Below are positions 36,689-45,097 of a stretch of 64,000 nt of DNA, one piece after another. This DNA is from Cellulomonas sp. NTE-D12 (lineage in GTDB: Bacteria > Actinomycetota > Actinomycetes > Actinomycetales > Cellulomonadaceae), in assembly GCF_027923705.1 (NCBI RefSeq), contig NZ_AP026442.1, forward strand, positions 2,852,001-2,916,000. Reading direction: 5' to 3'. The notes under the pieces were generated by a model. The model was not told where the DNA came from, searched no databases, and saw only the letters and a list, made by a program, of their open reading frames with translations. Numbering within the stretch: position 1 is the first letter of the stretch; each line of letters begins with the position of its first letter. A program made the position numbers and the translations under genes.

Positions 36689-38404
36689 TCAGCCCAGCGT
36701 CGCGCGCACCTCGTCGACCAGCAGCCCGACCACGGCCGCGCGGGCCTCCTCGGCCGACCGCGCCGCGAGCGCCGCCGCCGCCATCTCGCGGCACCGCTCC
36801 AGCGTGTGGTGCCGCACGGCGTACCGCACGGCCGGCACGGCACCTGCCGACATCGACAGGCTCGTGACGCCAAGACCCACCAGGACCAGCGCCATCAACG
36901 GGTCGGCCGCCGACTCGCCGCACACCCCGACCGGCTTGCCGAGCGTCACCCCGGCCCGAGCCGTGGTGGCGACCAGGTCGAGCACGGCCGGCTGCCACGG
37001 GTCGAGCAGGTCGGCCAGCTCACCGCGCAGCCGGTCGGTGGCCATCGTGTACTGCGCGAGGTCGTTGGTGCCGAGGGAGACGAAGTCCACCTCCGCGAGC
37101 AGCTGCTCGGCCCGCAGCGCGGCCGAGGGCACCTCCACCATCACGCCGACCGTCGCGACCCCCGCGGCACGGGCTCGTGCCGCGAACTCCCGGGCCTCGT
37201 CCACCGTGGCGATCATCGGGGCCATCACCCAGGGGGTGGTGCCCGTCTCGCGCTGGGCATCGGCGAGCGCCGCCAGCTGGGTGTCGAGCAGCTCCGGGTG
37301 CGTGCGCACCTGGCGGTAGCCCCGCACGCCGAGCGCCGGGTTCTCCTCGTCGGGCTGCGTGGCGAAGGTCAGCGGCTTGTCCGCACCGGCGTCGAGCGTG
37401 CGGACCACCACCTTGCGCTCGCCGAGCGCCCGGAGGACGACGGCGTAGGTCTCCGCCTGCTCCTTGCGGGTCGGCGCCGTGGACCGCTCGAGGAACAGCA
37501 CCTCGGTGCGGAACAGGCCGACGCCCTGCACCGGCTGCGGGGCCACGCGCTGGGCGTCCTCGGCCGTGCCGATGTTGGCGAGCAGCTGCACGGGATGGCC
37601 GTCGGCCGTGGCACCCGGTGCGGTGTCCTCCTCGAACACGCGCTCGGTCGCCGCCCGGCGCGCCAGCGCCGCCCGCAGCTCGTCGTCCGGGTCGACCGTC
37701 ACGGTGGACGTCGCCGAGTCGACGGCGACCTCGACGCCCTCGGGCAGGTCGGTCGCACCGGTGACGCGGACCAGGCACGGCAGGCCCAGCTGGCCCGCGA
37801 TGATCGCGGTGTGGCCGGTGGGGCCGCCGAGCTCGGTGACGATCGCCACCACGTTCGCCAGGTCGAGCGCCGCCGTGTCCGCCGGTGCGAGGTCGCGGGC
37901 GACCACCACGGACGGCCTGGTCAGCTCGGGGACACCGGGTGCCGGCAGCCCCATCGCGCGGGCCACCACCCGGTCACGCACCGACCGCAGGTCGGTGACG
38001 CGCTCGGCGAGGTACCCGCCCGCCTGCTCGAACATCGCGGCGAACATGTCCACCACGGCGTCGACCGCCGCGACCGGCGGCTCGCCGGCGTCGAGCCGGG
38101 CGAGCACGCCGGTGCGCAGCGCCGGGTCGGCCGCCATCTGCGCGGTGGCGGCCAGCACCTCCTTGACGGTGCCGGACGAGCGGTCGGACTGGGCCTGCAG
38201 GGCGTCCGCGACGTCCGTGAACGCCTGCCCCACCGCGGCGCGCACCTGCTCCGGGCCGGCCGGTGCACCGTCCACCAGCAGCGGCGCGTCGGCGGCGGGG
38301 GCCGGTGCCGGGCGCACCTGCACGACGGGGCCGACGGCGGTCCGACGGCCGACGCCGACGCCGTGCAGCACGGCACCGGACGCGGCCCCCACCGCCGCGG
38401 TCAC
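36689..38404 (-). CDS. ptsI: PTS enzyme I
   Basis: 571 residues. It takes phosphate from phosphoenolpyruvate and passes it to HPr, the first PTS step. The phospho-His is in ELGGPTGHTA (His198); GLFRTEVLFLER, the PEP-binding VRTLDAGADKP and the C-terminal GVCGESAADP are all present. GTG 38404 overlaps the ptsH stop (GTGA), so the two general PTS proteins are coupled. It is the last gene of the fructose operon, linking general PTS supply to fructose induction. Confidence 0.96.
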   Translation of the reverse strand: MTAAVGAASGAVLHGVGVGRRTAVGPVVQVRPAPAPAADAPLLVDGAPAGPEQVRAAVGQAFTDVADALQAQSDRSSGTVKEVLAATAQMAADPALRTGVLARLDAGEPPVAAVDAVVDMFAAMFEQAGGYLAERVTDLRSVRDRVVARAMGLPAPGVPELTRPSVVVARDLAPADTAALDLANVVAIVTELGGPTGHTAIIAGQLGLPCLVRVTGATDLPEGVEVAVDSATSTVTVDPDDELRAALARRAATERVFEEDTAPGATADGHPVQLLANIGTAEDAQRVAPQPVQGVGLFRTEVLFLERSTAPTRKEQAETYAVVLRALGERKVVVRTLDAGADKPLTFATQPDEENPALGVRGYRQVRTHPELLDTQLAALADAQRETGTTPWVMAPMIATVDEAREFAARARAAGVATVGVMVEVPSAALRAEQLLAEVDFVSLGTNDLAQYTMATDRLRGELADLLDPWQPAVLDLVATTARAGVTLGKPVGVCGESAADPLMALVLVGLGVTSLSMSAGAVPAVRYAVRHHTLERCREMAAAALAARSAEEARAAVVGLLVDEVRATLG

Positions 38405-38682
38405 GACGTCGCCTCGGGTGCGTCCAGGTCGCGGGAGAGCAGGTCGACGAGGCCGTCGAGCACCTCGTCCGCCTTCGGTCCCTCGGCTGCCAGGGTCACC
38501 TGGGCACCGCACGGCACGCCGAGCGACATCACCAGCAGGATGCTCGACGCGTCCACCGGCAACCCGCCCTCGGTGGCGATGGTGACGGGGGTGCCGCCGG
38601 CGGCCACCGCCTGCGTGAAGAGCATCGCGGGACGGGCGTGCAGCCCCACCCGGGACGCCACGGTGACAGTTCGTTCTGCCAT
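38401..38682 (-). CDS. ptsH: PTS phosphocarrier protein HPr
   Basis: 93 residues. It carries phosphate from enzyme I to the sugar-specific IIA proteins. His15 lies in the canonical VGLHARPA. Ser46 is present in DASSILLVMS, but a phosphorylating HPr kinase is not usual in actinobacteria. It lies 60 bases after fruA and overlaps ptsI. Confidence 0.96.
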   Translation of the reverse strand: MAERTVTVASRVGLHARPAMLFTQAVAAGGTPVTIATEGGLPVDASSILLVMSLGVPCGAQVTLAAEGPKADEVLDGLVDLLSRDLDAPEATS

Positions 38683-38742
38683 GTCGTCAATCGCCTTTCG
38701 TCAGGTCGTCCAACGTCGTCGTCGTCGTCACTGCGATGCTGC

Positions 38743-40287
38743 TCACGCCACCCGGGCGACCGCCGGACGGGTGACCGCCTCGTCCGCGATCTCCGCGTCG
38801 GAGCCCTGCCCGAGCCGCTTCATCGCCATCACCGCCAGGGCGGACACTACGGTGCCGACCACCAGGGCGAGCAGGAACAGCAGCGGCTTGCTGATCAGGG
38901 CCAGCACCCAGATGCCGCCGTGCGGGGCCAGCTGACCGCTGCCGAAGGCCATCACCAGGCCACCGGTCACGGCGCCGCCGAGCATGAACGACGGGATCAT
39001 CCGCAGCGGGTCGGCCGCAGCGAACGGGATGGCGCCCTCGGAGATGAAGGACAGGCCGAGGAGCCAGGCGGACTTGCCGGACTCCCGCTCGTTCTCCGTC
39101 CACAGCGCCGGACGGACGGCGGTGGCCAGCGCGACGGCCAGCGGCGGGACCATGCCCGCGGCCATCACGGCGGCCATCACCTTGGCCGGGGCGGCCGACG
39201 TGCTGGCGGCGTTGGCCAGACCGGTGGTGGCGAAGACGTAGGCCACCTTGTTCAGCGGTCCGCCGAGGTCGAAGCACATCATCAGGCCCAGGATCACACC
39301 GAGCAGCACCGCGCTGCCGCCGGACAGGCTGGACAGCCAGCTCGAGAGCCCGTCGTTCAGCGCCTTCATCGGCGGACCGATCACCAGGGCGGTCAGCACG
39401 CCGACCACGGCGACGGACAGCAGCGGGATCACCACGACGGGCATCACGCCCCGCACGCCCTTGGGCACCTTCCAGCGGGAGATCCACAGCGCGAGGAAGC
39501 CGCCGAGGAAGCCGGTGACGATGCCGCCGAGGAACCCGGCGCCGACCAGGCCGGCCGCGAAGCCGCCCACCATGCCGGGCACGATGCCCGGACGGTCGGC
39601 GATGCCGTAGGCGATGTACGCCGACAGCGCCGGGACCAGGAAGGCGAAGGCCCACTTCCCGATCCAGAACAGCAGCACGGCCCACGACTGCCCGGAGGTG
39701 AACGAGAACCCGTCGGCGATCCACTTGGCGAACGCCGCACCGTTGGTGCCGTCCACCACCTTGGTGACCTCGATGGCGCCGTTGGACGGCCACGCCACGG
39801 TCGCGATCAGGAAGCCGATCGCGATGAGGATGCCGCCGGCGGCGACGAACGGGATCATGTACGACACGCCGGTCATCAGGTACTGCCGGATGCGGTGACC
39901 CACCCCGACGGTCCGCGCAGGGGTGACCGCGACCGGCACCGGGGCGGCACCGGCAGCGGGAGCCGTACCGGCGGCACGCGCCGCCTCGACCGCGGCGACG
40001 GCCTGCGCGATCACGCCGGGCGCGTCGTGCACGGCCTTCTTCACGCCGACGTCCGTGATCGGCTTGCCGGCGAACCGCTCCTTGCCCTGCACGTCCAGGT
40101 CGGCGGCGTAGATGACGCCGTCCGCCTCGGCGATGAGCGCCGGGTCCAGCGGGACGGAACCCGCGGCACCCTGCGTCTCGACGTGGACCTCGTGGCCGGC
40201 CGCCTTACCGGCCTGCTCGAGGGCCTCAGCGGCCATGTAGGTGTGCGCGATGCCCGTGGGGCATGACGACACGGCGACGAACTTCAT
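38743..40287 (-). CDS. fruA: PTS fructose transporter EIIBC
   Basis: 514 residues. The N-terminal IIB domain has the phospho-Cys at residue 9 (VAVSSCPTGIAHTYMAAEAL). An Ala/Pro-rich linker (about 110-145) leads to a membrane IIC domain of about ten segments with the GGIPxG-like LGGIVTGFLGG loop. It imports fructose as fructose-1-phosphate, the substrate of the neighbouring FruK. The start overlaps the fruB stop by four bases. Confidence 0.94.
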   Translation of the reverse strand: MKFVAVSSCPTGIAHTYMAAEALEQAGKAAGHEVHVETQGAAGSVPLDPALIAEADGVIYAADLDVQGKERFAGKPITDVGVKKAVHDAPGVIAQAVAAVEAARAAGTAPAAGAAPVPVAVTPARTVGVGHRIRQYLMTGVSYMIPFVAAGGILIAIGFLIATVAWPSNGAIEVTKVVDGTNGAAFAKWIADGFSFTSGQSWAVLLFWIGKWAFAFLVPALSAYIAYGIADRPGIVPGMVGGFAAGLVGAGFLGGIVTGFLGGFLALWISRWKVPKGVRGVMPVVVIPLLSVAVVGVLTALVIGPPMKALNDGLSSWLSSLSGGSAVLLGVILGLMMCFDLGGPLNKVAYVFATTGLANAASTSAAPAKVMAAVMAAGMVPPLAVALATAVRPALWTENERESGKSAWLLGLSFISEGAIPFAAADPLRMIPSFMLGGAVTGGLVMAFGSGQLAPHGGIWVLALISKPLLFLLALVVGTVVSALAVMAMKRLGQGSDAEIADEAVTRPAVARVA

Positions 40288-40739
40288 GCGGGAACCACCT
40301 CTCGGGTGATGATCTCGGCAACGGTGGCGGCGTCCGGCGCGTCGGTCAGCGACTGCCGGAACTCCGGGTGCACCAGGCGGCGCGCGAGCGCCGCCAGGAT
40401 CTTCAGGTGGTCGGCGTCACCGGACGCGGGGGCCGCGATGAGGAAGACCAGGGTCGCGGGCCCGTCGGGGGCACCGAAGTCCACGCCGCCCGGCACCTTG
40501 CCCAGCGCGAGGCTGGGGGTGGTGACGTACTGGGACCGGGCGTGCGGCAGGCCGATGCCGCCGGGCATGCCGGTGGCCATCTGCGCCTCCCGTGCCTTGA
40601 CGTCGGCGGCGAAGCCGTCGGCGTCGGTCACGCGGCCGGCCGCCACCAGCTTGTCGATGAGCTGGCGGACGACGTCGTCCCGGTCGGTGGCGACCACGTC
40701 GACGGCGACGAGGTCGGGGGTGATCAACGAGGTGCTCAC
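40284..40739 (-). CDS. fruB: PTS fructose EIIA protein
   Basis: 151 residues, a stand-alone IIA domain with the phospho-His at residue 66 in GGIGLPHARS. It passes phosphate from HPr to the IIB domain of FruA. No HPr-like extension is fused, unlike enterobacterial FruB, which fits the separate ptsH in the same operon. GTG start, one base after the fruK stop. Confidence 0.93.
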   Translation of the reverse strand: MSTSLITPDLVAVDVVATDRDDVVRQLIDKLVAAGRVTDADGFAADVKAREAQMATGMPGGIGLPHARSQYVTTPSLALGKVPGGVDFGAPDGPATLVFLIAAPASGDADHLKILAALARRLVHPEFRQSLTDAPDAATVAEIITREVVPA

Positions 40740-40740
40740 G

Positions 40741-41688
40741 TCACAGCTCCTTCAGTGCGAGGCGGGGATCGGGGTTCTCGACGACGTGGACGGCCTCCAC
40801 GTCGACGTCGGCAGGGTCCGGGACGGCGGTGCCCGGCATCATCACGGCGGCCCGTCCCCACGCCACCGCGGCACGCAGCCGCTCGGCCGGGGTGCCGGTG
40901 GCGCCCAGGTAGCCGGCGAGGGTGGTGTCGCCCGCGCCGACGGTGGACAGCGGCACCAGGGCGGGCCCACCGGCCCACCATGTGCCGTCCGCCAGCACCA
41001 GCAGCGCGCCGTGGGCGCCGAGGCTGACCAGCACGGCCTTGGTGCCGGCGGACATCACCTCGCGCGCGGCCTCGACGACGTCGCCGACCGTGCTCAGCTC
41101 GCGGCCGACCAGGTCGGCCAGCTCCTCGTCGTTCGGCTTGACCAGGCACAGGCCACCGGCCCGGACGGCCCTGGTGAACGGGGTGCCGGAGGTGTCCAGC
41201 ACCAGCGGCACGCTGTACCGGGCGGCCAGGCCCGCCAGCCGGACGAAGAACGACTCCCCCGCACCCGCGGGCAGGCTGCCGGCGGCGACCAGGGCGGCCG
41301 GCCGGGTGGCCAGCTGCGCCTCGACCGCCGCGAGCACCGCGTCGACCTCGGCGGCGGACAGCTGCGGACCGGGCGCGTTCACCTTGGTGGTGGTGCCGCG
41401 GGAGTCGACCAGCGTCAGGTTGGTGCGGGTGTCCCCTGCGATCGGCACCGGCACGGCCGGCACCTGGTGCTCGTGCAGCAGGCGCACCAGGTAGTCGCCG
41501 TCGGCACCGCCCACCGGCAGCACCGCGCGGGTCTCGACGCCCTGACGGGCGAGCACCCGCGACACGTTGATGCCCTTGCCGCCGGGGTGCACGTGCGCGG
41601 CGTGCGCGCGGTTGACCTCGCCGACCTCCAGGCGGTCGACGTCCAGAGCCCGGTCCAGGCTCGGGTTGGGGGTCAGCGTGACGATCAT
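40741..41688 (-). CDS. fruK: 1-phosphofructokinase
   Basis: 315 residues of the PfkB family. It phosphorylates fructose-1-phosphate to fructose-1,6-bisphosphate. PfkB signatures are visible: HVHPGGKGINVSRVLARQG near residue 40 and the catalytic STVGAGDTTLAGYLGA near 245. The N-terminus MIVTLTPNPSLDRALDVD is typical of FruK. The start overlaps the end of the upstream repressor gene (ATGA). Confidence 0.95.
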   Translation of the reverse strand: MIVTLTPNPSLDRALDVDRLEVGEVNRAHAAHVHPGGKGINVSRVLARQGVETRAVLPVGGADGDYLVRLLHEHQVPAVPVPIAGDTRTNLTLVDSRGTTTKVNAPGPQLSAAEVDAVLAAVEAQLATRPAALVAAGSLPAGAGESFFVRLAGLAARYSVPLVLDTSGTPFTRAVRAGGLCLVKPNDEELADLVGRELSTVGDVVEAAREVMSAGTKAVLVSLGAHGALLVLADGTWWAGGPALVPLSTVGAGDTTLAGYLGATGTPAERLRAAVAWGRAAVMMPGTAVPDPADVDVEAVHVVENPDPRLALKEL

Positions 41689-42446
41689 GCGCGCACCACC
41701 CTCAGTCCGGCCGACTCCAGCTCCTCGGCGAGCTCGGCGTCCACGCCGGCGTCGGTGATCAGCGTGTCGACGGCACCGATCGGGGCGACGTGGACGAAGT
41801 CGGCCCGGCCCACCTTGGTGTGGTCGGCCAGCACCACCGTCCGCCGCGCGGCGGCCACCAGCGCCCGCTTCACGGACGCCTCGGCAAGGTCCGGGGTGGT
41901 CAGCCCGTGCTCGACGCTGATCCCGTTGGTGCCGAGGAAGGCGACGTCGGCGTGGATGTCGCCCAGGTCCCGCAGCGCCCAGGTGCCGACGGCGGCGAGC
42001 GTGCGGCCCCGCACCGTGCCGCCGACCAGGTGCAACGTGATGCCCTGCCGCGTGGCGAGCACCGTGGCGACCGGCAGCGCGTGGGTCACCACCGTCAGCT
42101 CCCGGTCGCTCGGCAGCAGCTCGGCCAGCCGCACCGTGGTGGTGCCGGCGTCGAGGATGATCGCGCCCCCGTCGGGCAGCTCGTCGAGCGCCGCCTTGGC
42201 GATGCGCTCCTTCTCTCCGGAGAGGACGCCCTCGCGATCGGCGATGCCGGGCTCGAAGCCGAGGCGCTCGACCGGGATCGCGCCGCCGTGCACCCGGCGC
42301 ACCAGGCCGTGCCGCTCGAGCGCGGTCAGGTCGCGGCGCACGGTCTCGGGCGTGACGTCGAGCTCGACCGCCAGCGAGGCGACGTCGACGCGCCCCTCGC
42401 TGCGCGCCCGCGCCAGGATCTGCTGGTGCCGCTCCGGTGCGTACAC
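41685..42446 (-). CDS. fruR: DeoR-family repressor of the fructose operon
   Basis: 253 residues. The N-terminal DeoR helix-turn-helix (ERHQQILARARSEGRVDVASLA, TPETVRRDLTALE) is followed by a sugar-phosphate sensor domain with ILDAGTTTVRLAELLP and GTNGISVEHGLTTPD. GTG 42446 gives the canonical MYAPERHQQIL start; earlier codons in frame add 60 unrelated residues. As first gene of the operon it probably represses its own transcription, released by fructose-1-phosphate. It is strikingly similar to the DeoR gene at 46200-46961. Confidence 0.93.
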   Translation of the reverse strand: MYAPERHQQILARARSEGRVDVASLAVELDVTPETVRRDLTALERHGLVRRVHGGAIPVERLGFEPGIADREGVLSGEKERIAKAALDELPDGGAIILDAGTTTVRLAELLPSDRELTVVTHALPVATVLATRQGITLHLVGGTVRGRTLAAVGTWALRDLGDIHADVAFLGTNGISVEHGLTTPDLAEASVKRALVAAARRTVVLADHTKVGRADFVHVAPIGAVDTLITDAGVDAELAEELESAGLRVVRA

Positions 42447-42523
42447 GGTGACTCCGTCGTCCTCAGGCCGGACGGGCCCTGCGCCGCGTCCGTGCCAGTG
42501 AGACTCTCGCCCACGGCGCCGGA

Positions 42524-42529
42524 TGTCAA
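42524..42529 (-). promoter_or_regulatory. Candidate -35 element of the fructose operon
   Basis: Perfect TTGACA on the minus strand, 78 bases before the fruR start. A 17-base spacer leads to GAGTCT, a weak -10. Just upstream on the same strand lies TGTCCGAGT (42544-42552), identical to one half of the inverted repeat in the mannitol-type promoter, so it may be part of a DeoR operator. Confidence 0.5.
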
Positions 42530-42778
42530 CCCCAAGCAAGCAGACTCGGACACACCCGGATCCGATCGGGCACCGGTTGGCCCGATAACGGGACTTTGGT
42601 CCCATTCGGTCGCGCTGATCGGACATCGCCTACCGCCCCGATGTCCGGGACTGTGGGATCGCATCCACGCCGTGCGTCCGCGCACGTCCCGGCACATGCC
42701 GAGCGTCCCGCGCGGACCGCGCTCGCGCCAGACGAGCGCACCACCGGCTCCGGCCGTGCCGCCACCGCAACCGGGCAT

Positions 42779-42853
42779 GGCGAAGGGCGCCGCGGGCGCG
42801 GTGCGGAGACCTTCTGGAGTGATCCCCGCACCACGGCCGCGACGCCCTTCGCC
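42779..42853. repeat. Long imperfect inverted repeat (30-bp arms)
   Basis: Arms 42779-42808 and 42824-42853 match at 26 of 30 positions when one is reverse-complemented, with a 15-base centre. The outer 11 bases (GGCGAAGGGCG) pair perfectly. It lies in the 458-base gap between the end of mtlF and the start of the fructose operon, in a stretch with no convincing gene, immediately beside a second stem-loop. Probably a compound terminator separating the two PTS operons; a regulatory or mobile-element remnant is possible. Confidence 0.7.
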
Positions 42854-42857
42854 CCTC

Positions 42858-42889
42858 GGCTCCCGGGCCGCGTCACCAGCCCGGGAGCC
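42858..42889 (-). terminator. Stem-loop after mtlF
   Basis: 11-bp perfect stem GGCTCCCGGGC / complement (42858-42868 and 42879-42889) with a 10-base loop, 15 bases past the mtlF stop on the minus strand. Confidence 0.65.
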
Positions 42890-42904
42890 TGCTGCCGAGG
42901 CCCG

Positions 42905-43345
42905 TCAGGCCTCGTTCACCGAGGAGATGAGCTGGTACAGCTCGTCGGCGTCCTTCACCTCGAGCACGCGTGCCGCCTGCTCGGGGTCGGCGAACACCAG
43001 CGCGATCTTCGACAGGATCGTCAGGTGCTCGTCGCCGACGCCGGCGATGCCCACCACGACCCGGACGGGCTTGTCCGGACCCCACTCGATCGGCTCGTCG
43101 TACCGGATCAGGCACAGGGCCGACCGGACGATCTGCCCCTTGCTCTCGTCCGTCCCGTGCGGGATGGCCAGGAAGCTGCCCATGTACGTCGACATGGACC
43201 GCTCCCGCTCGGCCATCGCCTCCACGTAGGCCGGTGTGACCGCCCCGGCGCTGACCAGGAGCTCACCGGCCTCCCGGATGGCCTCGTCCTTGGTCCGGGC
43301 CGTGCCCGGCACCACGACGAGGTCCCGGGTCAGGACGTCCGTCAC
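42905..43345 (-). CDS. mtlF: PTS mannitol-type EIIA protein
   Basis: 146 residues. A single IIA domain with the phospho-His at residue 63 in GSFLAIPHGTDESK, the mannitol/fructitol IIA signature. It donates phosphate to the IIB domain of the neighbouring MtlA. GTG 43345 overlaps the mtlA stop (GTGA). The second half (VVVGIAGVGDEHLTIL) is canonical. Confidence 0.93.
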   Translation of the reverse strand: MTDVLTRDLVVVPGTARTKDEAIREAGELLVSAGAVTPAYVEAMAERERSMSTYMGSFLAIPHGTDESKGQIVRSALCLIRYDEPIEWGPDKPVRVVVGIAGVGDEHLTILSKIALVFADPEQAARVLEVKDADELYQLISSVNEA

Positions 43346-44943
43346 GAGGCGCTCCTGTCGCCGGCCGTGGCGGCCGCCGCCTTCGCCTCCGTCACCACGT
43401 CGTCGTAGACGGGGCTGGCCAGGAAGTTGTCGACGGACAGGTGCCGGGAGGTCGGCGCGTGCCGACGAGCGCGGTCGGTCAGCTCGCTCTGGCTGATCAC
43501 GATGTCGGCGCCGTCCTCCAGGTTCGCCACGGCCTTGTTGACCACGGAGATGTCGCTCAGCCCCGCCTTGCGCAGCTTGTCGCGCAGGATGCTCGCCCCC
43601 ATCGCGCTCGAGCCCATGCCGGCGTCGCACGCGAAGATGATCGAGTGGATCGGCCGGGTGCCGACCAGGGTGGACCCGGCGGCGCCCGCCGTGGCCGCAC
43701 CGGACAGGGAGCCCAGCGCGCTGCTGGACTTGCCCTTGTTCGCCTCGGTCTGGGCGATCGCGGCGGACAGGTCGCCGCTCTCACCGAGCTCGAGGTCGCG
43801 GCGCCGCTGCGCCCGCAGGATCACGGCCGCCACGACGAAGGACACCGCGGCGGACAGGACCACGGACAGGATGACGCCGAGGTAGCTGCCCCTCGGGGTG
43901 GCCGCGAGCACCGCGATGATCGAGCCGGGTGCCGCCGGACCACGCAGGCCCGAGCCGAACACCACGTTCGTCGCCACGCCGGTCGCACCGCCGAGGATCG
44001 CGGCAATGATCAGCATCGGCTTCATCAGCACGAACGGGAAGTACACCTCGTGGATGCCGCCGAAGAACTGGATGATGATCGCGCCGGGAGCCGAGCTCTT
44101 GGCGACGCCGACACCGAGCAGCGTGTAGGCGAGCAGGATGCCGAAGCCCGGGCCGGGGTTCGCCTCGACCAGGAACAGCAGCGACTGACCGTGCTGGGTG
44201 ACCTGCTGCGCGCCGAGCGGCACCAGCACACCGTTGCCGATCGCGTTGTTGAGGAACAGCACCTTGGCCGGCTCGACGATCAGGCTCATCAGCGGGAGCA
44301 GCTGGTGGGACGCCATCGCGTCGACGACGTGGCCCAGGGCCTTGCTGACCGAGGTGATCACCGGCGCGAACAGGAAGAACGCACCGACGGCCATGGCCGC
44401 GCCGGCGATGCCGGCGGAGAACATGTCGACCAGCATCTCGAAGCCGGGACGGATCTTGCCGGCCCAGATGGAGTCGATCTTCTTCATCACCCAGGCGGAG
44501 GCCGGGCCGACGATCATGGCGCCGAGGAACATCGGCACGGTGGAGCCCACGATCATGCCGACGGCGACGATCGAGGCGACCACGGCACCGCGGTCCTTGT
44601 AGACGATCCGGCCGCCCGCGTTCGCGATCAGCAGCGGGAGCAGGTACGTGATCATCGGGCCGACCAGGCCCACGTACTGGTGGAACGTCGTGCCGTCCTT
44701 GGCCTGGGCCAGCGCCGTGGCGGCACCCTGCCAGCTCATCGCGTCGGCGTTGCCGAACCCGCCGAGGATGCCGTTGGGCGTCCACCCGGCGGCGATGAAG
44801 AGGGTGGTGATCAGGCCCCAGGCGAGGAACGCCGGGAGGTTCGGCATGATCATGGAGGTCAGGAAGGCCCCGAACCGCTGGACCCTGACCTGTGCGCTCT
44901 TGCCCCGGCGCACGGTGGGGACGGCTGCCGCACTAGCGGACAT
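43342..44943 (-). CDS. mtlA: PTS mannitol-type transporter EIICB
   Basis: 533 residues. The N-terminal IIC domain (about 20-370) has FGAFLTSMIMPNLPAFLAWG, the substrate-region motif LFLNNAIGNGVL, and GGIHEVYFPFVLM. The C-terminal IIB domain has the phospho-Cys in IIFACDAGMGSSAMGA. IIA is a separate gene (mtlF). ATG 44943 has GGAGAG 11 bases upstream. The exact polyol is inferred: mannitol is usual for this family, but the operon carries a zinc dehydrogenase instead of the usual mannitol-1-phosphate dehydrogenase. Confidence 0.93.
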   Translation of the reverse strand: MSASAAAVPTVRRGKSAQVRVQRFGAFLTSMIMPNLPAFLAWGLITTLFIAAGWTPNGILGGFGNADAMSWQGAATALAQAKDGTTFHQYVGLVGPMITYLLPLLIANAGGRIVYKDRGAVVASIVAVGMIVGSTVPMFLGAMIVGPASAWVMKKIDSIWAGKIRPGFEMLVDMFSAGIAGAAMAVGAFFLFAPVITSVSKALGHVVDAMASHQLLPLMSLIVEPAKVLFLNNAIGNGVLVPLGAQQVTQHGQSLLFLVEANPGPGFGILLAYTLLGVGVAKSSAPGAIIIQFFGGIHEVYFPFVLMKPMLIIAAILGGATGVATNVVFGSGLRGPAAPGSIIAVLAATPRGSYLGVILSVVLSAAVSFVVAAVILRAQRRRDLELGESGDLSAAIAQTEANKGKSSSALGSLSGAATAGAAGSTLVGTRPIHSIIFACDAGMGSSAMGASILRDKLRKAGLSDISVVNKAVANLEDGADIVISQSELTDRARRHAPTSRHLSVDNFLASPVYDDVVTEAKAAAATAGDRSAS

Positions 44944-45097
44944 CCCGCTCACTCTCCGTTCGGTGTGACGGTCGGTCGGGCTCTCGCCCGGGTCCGGCAC
45001 TGAGGGATCTTCATTGATCGCGCCCTGCTCCCCGGGGCCCCTGCACCCCGGGACTGGTGCCGGGCGGCCGTCGGCCGACCGCCCGGCGGTCACGACC

